Of a DNA stretch of 52,602 nucleotides, positions 1 to 7,701 are shown one piece after another. The notes under the pieces were generated by a model. The model saw only the letters and a list, made by a program, of their open reading frames with translations, made no database searches and was not told where the DNA came from. Positions within the stretch are counted from its first letter, which is position 1. Every line of letters starts with the position of its first letter. The position numbers were made by a program, and so were the translations under genes. The stretch spans positions 1-52,602 of the forward strand of contig DASTBU010000185.1 of NCBI GenBank assembly GCA_035711845.1, written 5' to 3'. Origin of the DNA: DASTBU01 sp035711845 (GTDB taxonomy: Bacteria; Acidobacteriota; Vicinamibacteria; Vicinamibacterales; 2-12-FULL-66-21).

Positions 1-198
1 GAGGAGGGAGCATGCCGGGCGCATGTGACCGACGAGCAACGCAGCGAGGCGGGATGCATCGGCGTCCGAGACGTCATCGTAATTGTGAAACGCAGGACTT
101 AGCCTGGCGTCCACGACGCCACGGCTCGACACGATGGATGCGATGAATCGATGAACACGAAGATTGGATCCTCGGGGCATGCGGTCGGCCAGCGTTCC
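1..198 (-). other. Edge ORF, possible class V aminotransferase C-terminal relic
   Basis: A minus-strand frame is open from a stop at 199-201 to the left window edge, with a possible ATG at 178-180. About 60 residues are visible. The stretch RLSPAFHNYDD resembles the C-terminal 'SP-F-YN' segment of class V (cysteine-desulfurase-like) aminotransferases, and third codon positions are GC-rich. The body such an enzyme needs upstream is absent, because fewer than 70 codons precede the motif. If real, this is a decayed remnant; it could equally be chance. No other feature is visible between 1 and about 240. Confidence 0.18.
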
Positions 199-246
199 TC
201 AACGTGCTCGGATGGCAACGTGACGGACAAACGGCGGACAGGTATC

Positions 247-278
247 AGCTCTCAGCTGGTAGCTGGTAGCTGGTAGCT
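247..278 (+). repeat. AGCT heptamer array before ubiX
   Basis: AGCT recurs at exactly 247, 254, 261, 268 and 275, a perfect 7-nt period (unit about AGCTGGT). The last unit ends 7 nt before the ubiX ATG and no purine-rich Shine-Dalgarno lies between. TAG occurs at 260, 267 and 274, one in each reading frame. AGCT is self-complementary, so units can pair with one another. Confidence 0.9.
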
Positions 279-285
279 TCTGATC

Positions 286-885
286 ATGCCCAGTTTCACC
301 ATCGCCATCACCGGCGCGAGCGGCGCCATGTATGCGACGCGCACCATGGCCGCACTGCTCGAGCGAGGGTGTCAGCTGGAGTTGATCGTGTCGGACTACG
401 GTCGACGCCTGCTGCGCGATGAGCTGGGCGACGAGGCGTCGGTGGACAGGCTCGGCGAGTTCCTGGAGCGCCGATACGGCCACGCCGTGCGCTCGGGCAC
501 GTGGACGCTGCACAGCAACAAGGATCTGGGAGCGAAGATCGCGAGCGGCAGCCAGGACTGCGAGGGTATGGTCGTCGTCCCGTGCTCGATGAAGACGATG
601 GCGGGGATCGCTCACGGCCTGTCGCGAAATCTCGTCGAGCGCGCCGCCGACGTGATGCTCAAGGAGCGGCGTCCGCTGATCATCGTGCCCCGCGAAACGC
701 CGATGAGCCTGCCGCAGCTGCGGAACATGGTCCTGTGCGCGGAGGCCGGCGCCCTGGTGATGCCGGCCATGCCCGCCTTCTACCAGATGCCGCAGACCCT
801 GGACCATCTCGCCGACTTCATGGCGGGAAAGATATTGTCCGCACTCGGGTTCCGCCACGAGCTCTACCCTGCGTGGAAAGGGTGA
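286..885 (+). CDS. ubiX: Flavin prenyltransferase UbiX
   Basis: A 199-residue protein of normal UbiX length. It starts with the flavoprotein signature ITGASGAMYATRTMAAL (residues 8-24), which binds FMN. It also has the PCSMKTMAGIAHGLSRNL segment (about 105-122) and the ERRPLIIVPRETPMS segment (about 132-146) typical of UbiX/Pad1. The family prenylates reduced FMN with dimethylallyl phosphate to make the cofactor of UbiD decarboxylases. The gene overlaps ubiE by one base (TGATG), so the pair is probably translationally coupled and serves menaquinone synthesis; no ubiD partner lies in the window. The ATG follows an AGCT array instead of a Shine-Dalgarno. Confidence 0.95.
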   Translation: MPSFTIAITGASGAMYATRTMAALLERGCQLELIVSDYGRRLLRDELGDEASVDRLGEFLERRYGHAVRSGTWTLHSNKDLGAKIASGSQDCEGMVVVPCSMKTMAGIAHGLSRNLVERAADVMLKERRPLIIVPRETPMSLPQLRNMVLCAEAGALVMPAMPAFYQMPQTLDHLADFMAGKILSALGFRHELYPAWKG

Positions 886-1595
886 TGACCCAGCCGGACA
901 AGACACCCTCGCGGATTGCGGGGATGTTCGACTCCATCGCGCCCCGCTACGACCTCCTCAATCACGTCCTGAGCGCGGGAATGGATCGCGGCTGGAGGGA
1001 GCGGGCCGTCGATGCGCTGGCGCTCCGGCCGGGCGACCGTGCCCTGGATCTCTGCACCGGCACGGCCGACGTGGCGATTGCGATGGCCCGACGGGTGGCG
1101 GGGTCGTTGGTTGTCGGCGTCGATTTCGCCGGGGCGATGCTGTCGATTGGCGACACCAAGGTGCGCGAGGCCGGCCTCGAGACCGACATTTGCTTCGTCC
1201 GGGGGGATGCGGCGCACATCCCGCTGGCGGATCGCACGTGCGACGCGGCCGCCATCGCGTTTGGCATCAGAAACGTCGCCGAACCTGAACGCGCGCTGGC
1301 GGAGTTGTCGCGGGTGCTCCGTCCGGGCGCGCGCCTGGCAATCCTGGAGTTCGGCCACCCACGCATTCCCGGTATCCGGACGCTGTACGGTTGGTACTTC
1401 CGCTATCTCCTGCCGCTCGTCGGCCGCTTCGTGTCCAGTCACCGTAGCGCCTACTCCTACCTTCCCGCTTCAGTTGGCGCTTTTCCTCCGGCCGCGGAGT
1501 TCTCCCGAATCATCGGCGCCCACGGCTTTACGAACGTTCGAGCCGTCCCTCTGACGCTCGGGATCGTCTATTTGTATGTCGCTGAACGGAACTGA
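885..1595 (+). CDS. ubiE: Demethylmenaquinone/ubiquinone C-methyltransferase
   Basis: A 236-residue class I SAM-dependent methyltransferase. Motif I is LDLCTGTADVAIAMA (about residues 49-63), followed by the acidic ribose-binding strand GVDFAGAML. The UbiE/MenG signature AFGIRNVAEPERALAE and the post-motif LRPGARLAILEFGHP are also present. The C-terminal region with SYxYLPxSVxxFP is diagnostic. The family methylates demethylmenaquinone (or the ubiquinone precursor) as the last ring step. The reading frame is open much further upstream (from about 501), but that part lies over ubiX in another frame. ATG 885 overlaps the ubiX stop and begins the family N-terminus; GTG 882 is an alternative. Confidence 0.94.
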   Translation: MTQPDKTPSRIAGMFDSIAPRYDLLNHVLSAGMDRGWRERAVDALALRPGDRALDLCTGTADVAIAMARRVAGSLVVGVDFAGAMLSIGDTKVREAGLETDICFVRGDAAHIPLADRTCDAAAIAFGIRNVAEPERALAELSRVLRPGARLAILEFGHPRIPGIRTLYGWYFRYLLPLVGRFVSSHRSAYSYLPASVGAFPPAAEFSRIIGAHGFTNVRAVPLTLGIVYLYVAERN

Positions 1596-1603
1596 CGCTG
1601 CCG

Positions 1604-1734
1604 CCGTCCGCCCTCCGACGTTCGGAAGGACACGAATGGACTGATCCGGCGGCCGTCCGAGAAACGAGGTCCGACAGTGAGTGACGCGTCGGCCTCATCC
1701 ACGAAGCGGAGGGCGTGAGGCGGAGGGCGGATAG
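1604..1734 (+). repeat. Heptamer array and dyad between ubiE and tonB
   Basis: The 164-nt spacer holds pyrimidine-rich heptamers ending in CCG on the left (CCGTCCG, CCCTCCG, ACGTTCG at 1604-1624). On the right are CGGAGGG, CGTGAGG, CGGAGGG, CGGATAG (1707-1734). The left CCGCCCTCCG (1608-1617) is the exact reverse complement of CGGAGGGCGG (1721-1730), so the two halves can form a long stem. The array stops just before the TATACT box. Confidence 0.7.
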
Positions 1735-1740
1735 GGGTGC

Positions 1741-1746
1741 TATACT
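1741..1746 (+). promoter_or_regulatory. Possible -10 box of tonB
   Basis: TATACT preceded by TGC forms an extended -10 element. Transcription would start around 1753, only about 7 nt before the chosen ATG at 1760, which implies a very short leader. No convincing -35 is seen. Confidence 0.45.
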
Positions 1747-1759
1747 CGTTAAGTACCTG

Positions 1760-2728
1760 ATGTACTTCAACTTCGAGGACGATCGGCCGGATACGCCGAC
1801 CATTGCGCGGCCGCTCTCGCCTCGCGAAGGGGTCATGCTGTCGATCATCCTCCATTTGTTGGGGATGATCGTCATTCTGGTGCTGCCCACCCTGCCGTTC
1901 GTGAAGGCCGCCGAAGAGCGACGCCTGCAGGCCCTCGAACAGCGACAGGCGCGCGAGATGGAGCGGGAGCGGGAGAATGCGCGATTCGTGTTCGTGCAGC
2001 CGCGCCTCGAGACCCCGGCGCCCAAGCCTCCCCCGCGTCCCGAACTGTCGGATCTCGATCGCCGGGCTCGCACGGTCGAGCGTGCGCCGACCCCCACCAA
2101 CCCGTTGCCGTTCGCGCGGGGCAATTCCTCGGAACGTATCGACGCCGGACCGGTCCCTCGCGAGGCGCGACCTGTTGCGTCCGAGCCGCCGGCGGCAGGC
2201 CCGGCCGACGTCGAGTCGCCGCGGCAGGGGATGCCGCTTCCGGAGGCACGAACCGGCTTGGAGCAGCGTTCGACGGATGCCGACCGCCAGCCCAATCGGA
2301 GCAAGGCGGTGGGCGTGATTGCAGACGCGATTCGCAACGTGCAGAAGTATGCGCAGGGCGAGGGATTCTCGAATCTGCAGGGGGGTGCGGACCAGGACTT
2401 CGCTCCCTACATCCAGTTCGATACGAAGGGGATCGAGTTCGGCCCGTGGCTCCGTCGCTTCATCGCGCAGGTTCGCCAGAACTGGATCCCGTTGATTCCC
2501 GAAGCCGCCCGTACGATGCACGGCCATGCGGTGATCACGTTCAACGTGCATCGGGACGGTCGAATCACGGACGTGACCGTCGCGAAGCCGTCGGCCGTGG
2601 ATGGCTTCACCCGCGCCGCCTTCTACGCGATGCTCGCATCGAACCCCACGATCCCGCTCCCGCCCGAATATCCGGAGGATCGCGTGTTCTTCACCGTGAC
2701 CTTCTACTACAACGAACGTCCAGGCTGA
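1760..2728 (+). CDS. TonB family protein (energy transducer)
   Basis: A 322-residue protein with a cytoplasmic N-terminus and one membrane segment near residues 25-45 (MLSIILHLLGMIVILVLPTL). A charged coiled-coil stretch follows (EERRLQALEQRQAREMERE), then a long Pro/Arg/Glu-rich periplasmic linker. The C-terminal domain of about 100 residues matches the TonB fold (FxVHRDGRITDVTVAKPS, then a last strand FFTVTFYYN). TonB proteins couple the inner-membrane proton gradient to outer-membrane receptors such as the one at 41.9 kb. No exbB/exbD is adjacent. An upstream GTG at 1715 would add 15 residues, but ATG 1760 sits just after a -10-like box. Its stop overlaps the next start (ATGA). Confidence 0.85.
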   Translation: MYFNFEDDRPDTPTIARPLSPREGVMLSIILHLLGMIVILVLPTLPFVKAAEERRLQALEQRQAREMERERENARFVFVQPRLETPAPKPPPRPELSDLDRRARTVERAPTPTNPLPFARGNSSERIDAGPVPREARPVASEPPAAGPADVESPRQGMPLPEARTGLEQRSTDADRQPNRSKAVGVIADAIRNVQKYAQGEGFSNLQGGADQDFAPYIQFDTKGIEFGPWLRRFIAQVRQNWIPLIPEAARTMHGHAVITFNVHRDGRITDVTVAKPSAVDGFTRAAFYAMLASNPTIPLPPEYPEDRVFFTVTFYYNERPG

Positions 2729-2823
2729 TGGCAGGGCCTACGCGTACCCAGCAGATCGGACTGTTGATTCTGCTCGGCGCCATCGCCATCCTCGCGCTCG
2801 TTCGAGCGCTGACCGCTCCGTGA
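2728..2823 (+). CDS. 31-residue single-pass membrane peptide
   Basis: A very short gene of 31 codons between tonB and miaA. It overlaps the tonB stop (ATGA) and ends on a TGA that shares its A with the miaA ATG, so all three are stop-start coupled. The product has a polar start (MAGPTRTQQ) and then a continuous hydrophobic helix (IGLLILLGAIAILALV), ending RALTAP. I do not recognise a family. Perfect nesting between two coupled genes argues that it is translated, either as a product or as a relay that carries ribosomes into miaA. It might assist TonB or another membrane complex; that is speculation. Confidence 0.6.
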   Translation: MAGPTRTQQIGLLILLGAIAILALVRALTAP

Positions 2824-3779
2824 TGTTCCGCCCGCTCCTCATTGCCATCGTCGGTCCCACCGCGACGGGCAAGAGCGCGCTCGGCATCGCGCTGGCGAGG
2901 CGCTACGGCGGCGAGGTGGTCAGTTGCGATTCGACAGCCGTCTATCGAGGGTTCGACATCGGGACCGACAAGGTGCCCCTGGAGCAGCGGCAGGGAGTCG
3001 CGCATCACTTGATCGACGTGGCGGCGCCGACAGAGGAATATTCGGCTGCGCGCTATTCGCGCGAGGCGGCCGCCGCCGTCCGCGACATCACGTCTCGGGG
3101 AAAGCTGCCGATTCTCGTAGGAGGCTCTGGGCTGTACTATCGGGCCTTGACGCGCGGATTCTTTCCGGGGCCGAGCCGCGACGAGGCCCTGCGGTCGCGT
3201 CTCGAACATATCGCCACGCTGCGCGGCCCCGAACGTCTCCATCGCTGGCTGCAACGTATCGATTCCGATTCAGCAGCCAGGATTCAGCCTCGCGATCGCA
3301 AGCGCCTGATACGCGCGCTGGAGGTATATCTGTTGACCGGCCGGCCCCTGACGGCGCATTTCGCAGCAACGGAGGCGCCGCTGCGCGAGTACCGGCTGGC
3401 AGGGTTCGCCCTGCGGATCCCGGCCGAGCTGACCGCCGAGCGCGTGGCTCGCCGCGTCGATGCGCAGTTCGAACAGGGGCTGCTCGACGAGATTCGCGGG
3501 CTGCTGGCGAGCGGGGTTCCGGCGACTGCGCATCCTTTCACGGGACTCGTCTATCGGCAGGCGCTCGAGCACCTGCAGGGGGTGCGCCACGAGGCTCCCA
3601 CGCGGGAACTGATCGTCCGGGAGAACCGCCGCTACGCGCGACGCCAGTTGATCTGGTTCAGGAAAGAGCCTAATCTACAGTGGATTTACGCCGCAGGCGA
3701 GCGAGCGCAGACAGAGGACGAGGTGGCGCGCGCGCTGGCCGCGCCGTTGGAAGAGCGCGGCGGAGCCTCGTGGGCCTGA
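2823..3779 (+). CDS. miaA: tRNA dimethylallyltransferase MiaA
   Basis: A 318-residue protein of family length. The P-loop GPTATGKSALGIALA (about residues 11-25) is followed by SCDSTAVYRGFDIGTDKVP and VAHHLIDVAAP, then LVGGSGLYYRAL, all MiaA signatures. The C-terminal part carries RENRRYARRQLIWFRKEP, which contacts tRNA. The enzyme adds a dimethylallyl group to A37 of tRNAs reading UNN codons. The start ATG 2823 overlaps the stop of the small membrane peptide; GTG 2820 is one codon upstream in the same frame. It precedes hfq, a gene pair conserved in many bacteria. Confidence 0.95.
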   Translation: MFRPLLIAIVGPTATGKSALGIALARRYGGEVVSCDSTAVYRGFDIGTDKVPLEQRQGVAHHLIDVAAPTEEYSAARYSREAAAAVRDITSRGKLPILVGGSGLYYRALTRGFFPGPSRDEALRSRLEHIATLRGPERLHRWLQRIDSDSAARIQPRDRKRLIRALEVYLLTGRPLTAHFAATEAPLREYRLAGFALRIPAELTAERVARRVDAQFEQGLLDEIRGLLASGVPATAHPFTGLVYRQALEHLQGVRHEAPTRELIVRENRRYARRQLIWFRKEPNLQWIYAAGERAQTEDEVARALAAPLEERGGASWA

Positions 3780-3835
3780 GGGGCAGCCTCGCCAGCGCTG
3801 AAGCTGCCGGATCCATTCCATGGAGACGCGTCGCG

Positions 3836-4099
3836 ATGCCCCAGACACGTGAGTCGAAACCAGCCTCCGCGCAACCGAACATTCAGGATGTGTTCCTGAA
3901 CTACGCGCGTCGCGAGAAGCTGCCGGTCCACATACGGCTGATGGACGGCAGCGATTTCGAGGGGCGCGTCAAGAACTTCGATCGCTTCGCCGTCATCGTC
4001 GAACACGACGGCGCCGATCACATGATTTTCAAGCACGCCATCGCGACGATCCGGTCTCCACGCCCGATGAGCAACTACTACTCCAGCCACGAGGGCTAA
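3836..4099 (+). CDS. hfq: RNA chaperone Hfq
   Basis: An 87-residue Sm-like protein. The Sm1 motif covers NIQDVFLNYARREKLPVHIR to FDRFAVIVEHD, and Sm2 is FKHAIATIRSPRP, matching the YKHAIST-type proximal-face signature of Hfq. It forms a hexamer that anneals small RNAs to mRNAs and binds A-rich tails on its distal face. The frame is open upstream across the miaA end; ATG 3836 was chosen because GGAG lies 10 nt before it and the Hfq core follows after about 15 residues. The N-terminal extension before NIQD is Ser/Ala/Pro-rich, and there is almost no C-terminal tail. Confidence 0.93.
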   Translation: MPQTRESKPASAQPNIQDVFLNYARREKLPVHIRLMDGSDFEGRVKNFDRFAVIVEHDGADHMIFKHAIATIRSPRPMSNYYSSHEG

Positions 4100-4111
4100 T
4101 CGCCCTTCCCG

Positions 4112-5320
4112 ATGTCCGACCGTCCGTCGGAATTCACACGACCGCAGCGCGCCGTTCTGATTGTGCTCGACAGCGTTGGTATTGGTGCGCTGCCCGACGC
4201 GGGTGTGTACGGCGACGAAGGGAGCAACACGGTTGGCAACATCGCGCGAACGGTCGCGTTGACGATACCCGCGTTGAACCGCCTCGGCCTCGGCCGGCTC
4301 GTCTCGCTCGGCGCCGGCGGTGCGATCGCGCAGACCGAGATTCCGGGCGCGTTTGGACGGATGGCGGAGGCCTCTCCCGGGAAAGACTCCGTGACCGGGC
4401 ACTGGGAGCTCATGGGCCTGGTGCTCGATCGCCCATTCCCTGTGTTTCCCGACGGTTTTCCACCGGACCTCACGGCCGAATTCGAGCGCCGTATTGGCCG
4501 GCGCATCATTGGAAACAAGGCCGCATCCGGGACCGCCATCATCGAGGAGCTCGGCGAGGAGCACATGCGAACGGCCGCGCCGATCGTGTACACCTCGGCC
4601 GACAGCGTGTTCCAGATTGCCGCGCACGAAGAGATCATCCCTGTGGACGAGCTGTACGAGCTCTGCGAGATCGCCTTCGATCTGGCAGCGCTCGGGCGCG
4701 GCATCGGGCGGGTGATTGCGCGGCCTTTCGTGGGCGCGCCCGGTTCGTTCGCGCGGACGGCGAACCGGCGTGATTTCGTCCTGAAACCGTTCGCGCCGAC
4801 GCTGCTCGATCGATTGAAGGAGGGCGGGCGCACCGTTGTCGCGATCGGCAAGATCGAGGATCTCTTCGCGGGCTGCGGCATCACGCGGGCGATTCACACG
4901 AAGAGCGACGATCACGGGATGGACGAGGTGGAGAAGGCACTCGTGTCCGTCCCGGACGGGTTGATCTTCGCGAACCTCGTGGACTTCGATACCGTATACG
5001 GCCACCGTAACGATCCGGCTGGGTACGCCCGCAACCTGGAGCGCTTCGACGCCCGGTTGTCGCAGGTCCTGCCGAAATTGGATCGACGCGACCTGCTGAT
5101 TGTCACCGCGGATCACGGCAACGACCCCACGACCCCGAGCACCGATCACTCCCGGGAATACGTGCCGGTCTTCGTCGTCGGCCGAGCCGTGCGCTCCGGC
5201 GTGGATCTGGGAGTGCGAAGCACATTCGCGGACCTGGCCCAGACGCTCGCCGAACTGTTCGGTGTCGGCCCGCTCGAAAACGGAACGAGTTTTCTCCGTG
5301 ACATCCTTATTGAGCCGTAG
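4112..5320 (+). CDS. deoB: Phosphopentomutase DeoB
   Basis: A 402-residue member of the alkaline-phosphatase-like metalloenzyme superfamily. The N-terminal metal site is VLDSVGIGALPDA, followed by GDEGSNTVGNIAR, the substrate region GKDSVTGHWELMG, and the second metal site LIVTADHGNDPTTPSTDHSR. DeoB interconverts ribose-1-phosphate and ribose-5-phosphate (or the deoxy forms) in nucleoside salvage. It follows hfq by 12 nt. The heptamer array in the next spacer starts inside its last codons and stop. Confidence 0.95.
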   Translation: MSDRPSEFTRPQRAVLIVLDSVGIGALPDAGVYGDEGSNTVGNIARTVALTIPALNRLGLGRLVSLGAGGAIAQTEIPGAFGRMAEASPGKDSVTGHWELMGLVLDRPFPVFPDGFPPDLTAEFERRIGRRIIGNKAASGTAIIEELGEEHMRTAAPIVYTSADSVFQIAAHEEIIPVDELYELCEIAFDLAALGRGIGRVIARPFVGAPGSFARTANRRDFVLKPFAPTLLDRLKEGGRTVVAIGKIEDLFAGCGITRAIHTKSDDHGMDEVEKALVSVPDGLIFANLVDFDTVYGHRNDPAGYARNLERFDARLSQVLPKLDRRDLLIVTADHGNDPTTPSTDHSREYVPVFVVGRAVRSGVDLGVRSTFADLAQTLAELFGVGPLENGTSFLRDILIEP

Positions 5321-5342
5321 TCCGTAGTTCGTGATCCGTACG
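5315..5342 (+). repeat. CCGTAGT heptamer array after deoB
   Basis: Four heptamers: CCGTAGT, CCGTAGT, TCGTGAT, CCGTACG. The first unit contains the deoB stop codon itself. The rest of the 5321-5632 spacer (312 nt) shows one more short array and no gene I can support. Confidence 0.7.
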
Positions 5343-5594
5343 TATAACGTGACGAGCCACTACTTGGTCAGATTCGGGTGAGCGATCAGCGGAAAGGGAC
5401 ATGCGTAGGCAACCGTGAGCGGGCGTGACACGACACACGTAAAATGCGCCTGGAACGTGACGGCCGCGCAGGTCACGGACCTGTGCGGGTGGCCGAGACC
5501 GATGGGGAAGGCACGTTTGGCCGGGTCAGCGCTACGTTGCCGGAGCATGCCGCTTTTCGCCAGCTTCTGCGAATCTGACAGAGTCGTGAAGCAG

Positions 5595-5615
5595 CACGTC
5601 GCACCTCGCACGTAG
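5595..5615 (+). repeat. Short CACGTCG heptamer triplet before dgt
   Basis: Three tandem heptamers, CACGTCG, CACCTCG and CACGTAG, end 17 nt before the dgt start. Short and imperfect, but with the same 7-nt period as the other arrays. Confidence 0.4.
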
Positions 5616-5632
5616 CCCCCGGGAAACTGGCA

Positions 5633-6679
5633 GTGCACATCAGAGATCAGCTGGAGCGGCGCGAGCACGAGATCCTGGCCCCGGAGGCAGCGAAAAGCGG
5701 GGACAGCCGTGGTCGCCTGCGCCCCGAGGCCGAGGACCCGATTCGGCCGGCCTTCCAGCGCGATCGCGACCGGATCATCCACTGCAAGGCCTTCCGGCGG
5801 CTCAAGCACAAGACGCAGGTGTTTTTCGCGCCGGCGGGCGATCACTATCGGACGCGCCTCACGCATACGCTCGAGGTCTCGCAGATTGCGCGCAGCATCG
5901 CCAAGGTCCTGCGGTTGAATGAGGAGCTGACCGAGGCGATCGCCCTCGGTCACGATCTCGGACACACGCCGTTCGGCCATGCCGGCGAGCGCGTCCTGCA
6001 GCAGCTCGTGCCGGGCGGCTTCGAGCACTACGAGCAGAGCCTGCGGATCGTGGACGTGCTCGAGCGCGACGGGCACGGTTTGAACCTGACGTGGGAGGTC
6101 AGGGACGGGATCGCCAGGCACTCCAAGGGCAAGTACGGAGTTCCGGTCGGCGCCGACCCGCAACACCGGGCCAGCACGATCGAAGGGCAGGTCGCCCGGG
6201 TCGCCGACATCATCGCGTATGTCAACCACGACATCGACGATGCGGTGCGGGCAGGGCTGTTGAGGGATGAGGATCTGCCGCCCGACCGCGTGCAGGTGCT
6301 CGGCCGATCGTCATCCGAGCGCATCGGACGCATGGTCACCGATGTCGTTCTCCAGACCATCCACGGCGGCATGACGGAGATCCGCATGAGCGACGATATC
6401 CTTCAGGCGACCGTCGGGTTGCGGGGCTTTTTGTTCGAGGCTGTCTACGAGAACGAAATTGCGACCGCTGAATTCAAGAAGGCCTCGGGCATTCTCGGCG
6501 GGCTCTGGGAGAAGGTACGCGAGCAGCCGGATCAGTTCCTCGACCGGGAGGTGCTCGAACGGGAGGGGCTGGACGCTGCCGCCCGCGACTTCCTGGCGGG
6601 CATGACCGATCGTTATGCGGTCAACCTTTACGAGCAGCTCTTCATCCCCAAGCCCTGGGTTTCGCTCAGAGAACTCTAG
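5633..6679 (+). CDS. dgt: dGTPase-like HD-domain triphosphohydrolase
   Basis: A 348-residue protein of the bacterial deoxyguanosinetriphosphate triphosphohydrolase-like class. HD-domain metal ligands are in YRTRLTHTLEVSQIAR and AIALGHDLGHTPFGHAGE, with the later aspartate in VADIIAYVNHDIDDAVR. The N-terminal FQRDRDRIIHCKAFRRLKHK is the family nucleotide-binding region. It hydrolyses dNTPs to nucleoside and triphosphate, controlling dNTP pools, and sits downstream of deoB (nucleotide metabolism). GTG 5633 is the chosen start, with GGGA about 9 nt upstream. Confidence 0.88.
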   Translation: MHIRDQLERREHEILAPEAAKSGDSRGRLRPEAEDPIRPAFQRDRDRIIHCKAFRRLKHKTQVFFAPAGDHYRTRLTHTLEVSQIARSIAKVLRLNEELTEAIALGHDLGHTPFGHAGERVLQQLVPGGFEHYEQSLRIVDVLERDGHGLNLTWEVRDGIARHSKGKYGVPVGADPQHRASTIEGQVARVADIIAYVNHDIDDAVRAGLLRDEDLPPDRVQVLGRSSSERIGRMVTDVVLQTIHGGMTEIRMSDDILQATVGLRGFLFEAVYENEIATAEFKKASGILGGLWEKVREQPDQFLDREVLEREGLDAAARDFLAGMTDRYAVNLYEQLFIPKPWVSLREL

Positions 6680-6930
6680 GGTCCCTGAGTCCCTTGGTCC
6701 CTCGGTCCTGGGTCCCTGGTCCTGGTCCCTCGGTCCTCGGTCGCTGGTCCTCGGTCGCTGGTCTCCAGTCGTGGACCGAGGACCGAGGGACGAAGGGACC
6801 CCGGACGAGGGGACCAGGACGAAGGGACCCAGGACGAAGGGACGGAGGGACCTGGACGAAGGGACCCAGGGACCGACGGACCAGGACGAAGGGACCGATG
6901 ACGAAGGGACCCAGGGACCAGGGACTGTGT
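6679..6930 (+). repeat. GGTCC/GGACC low-complexity inverted array
   Basis: About 250 nt built of 7-8-nt words. The left arm (about 6679-6767) is made of GGTCCCT/CGGTCCT words; the right arm (about 6774-6926) of GGGACGA/AGGGACC words. An 18-nt sequence at 6725-6742 is the exact reverse complement of 6774-6791 with 31 nt between, so a long hairpin or cruciform is possible. It starts at the dgt stop and ends just before a TATAAT box. The spacer 6680-6983 holds no gene; frames open through it are repeat artefacts. Confidence 0.9.
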
Positions 6931-6938
6931 CTCTGAGG

Positions 6939-6944
6939 TATAAT
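6939..6944 (+). promoter_or_regulatory. Perfect -10 box (yceD-rpmF-fab operon)
   Basis: TATAAT immediately after the GGACC array and 39 nt before the yceD ATG. No clear -35 at 17 nt; that position falls inside the repeat. Likely main promoter of the yceD-rpmF-plsX-fab cluster. Confidence 0.55.
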
Positions 6945-6983
6945 TGACGGTTACGTCCCGAGAGTTCGGGGTTGCCGACGACC

Positions 6984-7517
6984 ATGCTTCTGGATTTGAC
7001 CCGGCTCCACGGCGCGCGCGAGCATTTCGAGCGGGTGCTGCAGCCCTCCGCCTTCGATCCGCCGGACGAGGAGTACCGGGTGGCGGCGCCCGTCGAGCTG
7101 TCGATGGATGTCGCCAAGGGCAGCGGCGACAGCTTCGAGGTGACCGGGCGGGTGCTGACCAGGCTCGAGCTGGTGTGCAGCCGATGCGTCGAGCCATTTG
7201 AGATCCCGGTGGATACGACGTTCGAGCTCAGATACCTGCCGCAGGAGGTCAATACGGGGGAAGGGGAACGCGAGATCGCTGCAGAGGATCTCGCTGCCGC
7301 GTTTTATCGGGACGGCGTCATCGATATCGTGGACATGCTGCGCGAGCAATTTCAGCTCGCATTGCCGATGAAGCCGCTGCACGACGAAGCGTGCCGCGGG
7401 CTGTGCCCGGAATGCGGCGCCAATCTGAATCGCACCGAGTGCGGCCACGCGGCGCAGTGGGAAGATCCGCGGCTGGCGCCGCTCCAGGGACTGATGAATC
7501 GACTGAAGGAGAAGTGA
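6984..7517 (+). CDS. yceD: YceD family protein (DUF177)
   Basis: A 177-residue DUF177/YceD protein. Marks are LVCSRCVEPFEIPVDTTFEL in the middle, the acidic stretch following it, and the C-terminal Cys pattern CRGLCPECGANLNRTEC. YceD proteins affect accumulation of 23S rRNA (large ribosomal subunit). The gene is almost always followed by rpmF and fatty-acid genes, as here. TTG 6972 would add four residues; ATG 6984 fits the family start better. The stop is one base from the rpmF start. Confidence 0.88.
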   Translation: MLLDLTRLHGAREHFERVLQPSAFDPPDEEYRVAAPVELSMDVAKGSGDSFEVTGRVLTRLELVCSRCVEPFEIPVDTTFELRYLPQEVNTGEGEREIAAEDLAAAFYRDGVIDIVDMLREQFQLALPMKPLHDEACRGLCPECGANLNRTECGHAAQWEDPRLAPLQGLMNRLKEK

Positions 7518-7518
7518 C

Positions 7519-7701
7519 GTGCCCAATCCGAAACGCCGACATTCGAAGACGCGCACGGCCAAGCGCCGCACGCACGATGCGCTGAAGCCCGTGCCGGTCG
7601 GCACGTGTCCGCAGTGCCACGAAGCGAAAGCCCCCCACCAGGTCTGCCCGCACTGCGGTCACTACAACGGACGGCAGGTGAGGGAGGTGGAAGAAACATA
7701 G
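7519..7701 (+). CDS. rpmF: 50S ribosomal protein L32
   Basis: A 60-residue protein beginning MPNPKRRHSKTRTAKRRTHD, the standard L32 start. It has the zinc-ribbon form, CPQC and CPHC (about residues 30-47), so it binds zinc. GTG start with AAGGAGA 6 nt upstream, one of the clearer ribosome-binding sites here. It lies one base after yceD, and the following array begins inside its stop codon. Confidence 0.96.
   Translation: MPNPKRRHSKTRTAKRRTHDALKPVPVGTCPQCHEAKAPHQVCPHCGHYNGRQVREVEET

Noticed and set aside
5415..5615. 66-codon frame in the deoB-dgt spacer
   Set aside because: No ribosome-binding site, unbiased composition, no family resemblance; it also ends in a short heptamer repeat.
6615..6947. 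Small frames through the GGTCC/GGACC array, on both strands
   Set aside because: Their products are low-complexity Gly/Pro/Arg/Asp repeats dictated by the DNA repeat.
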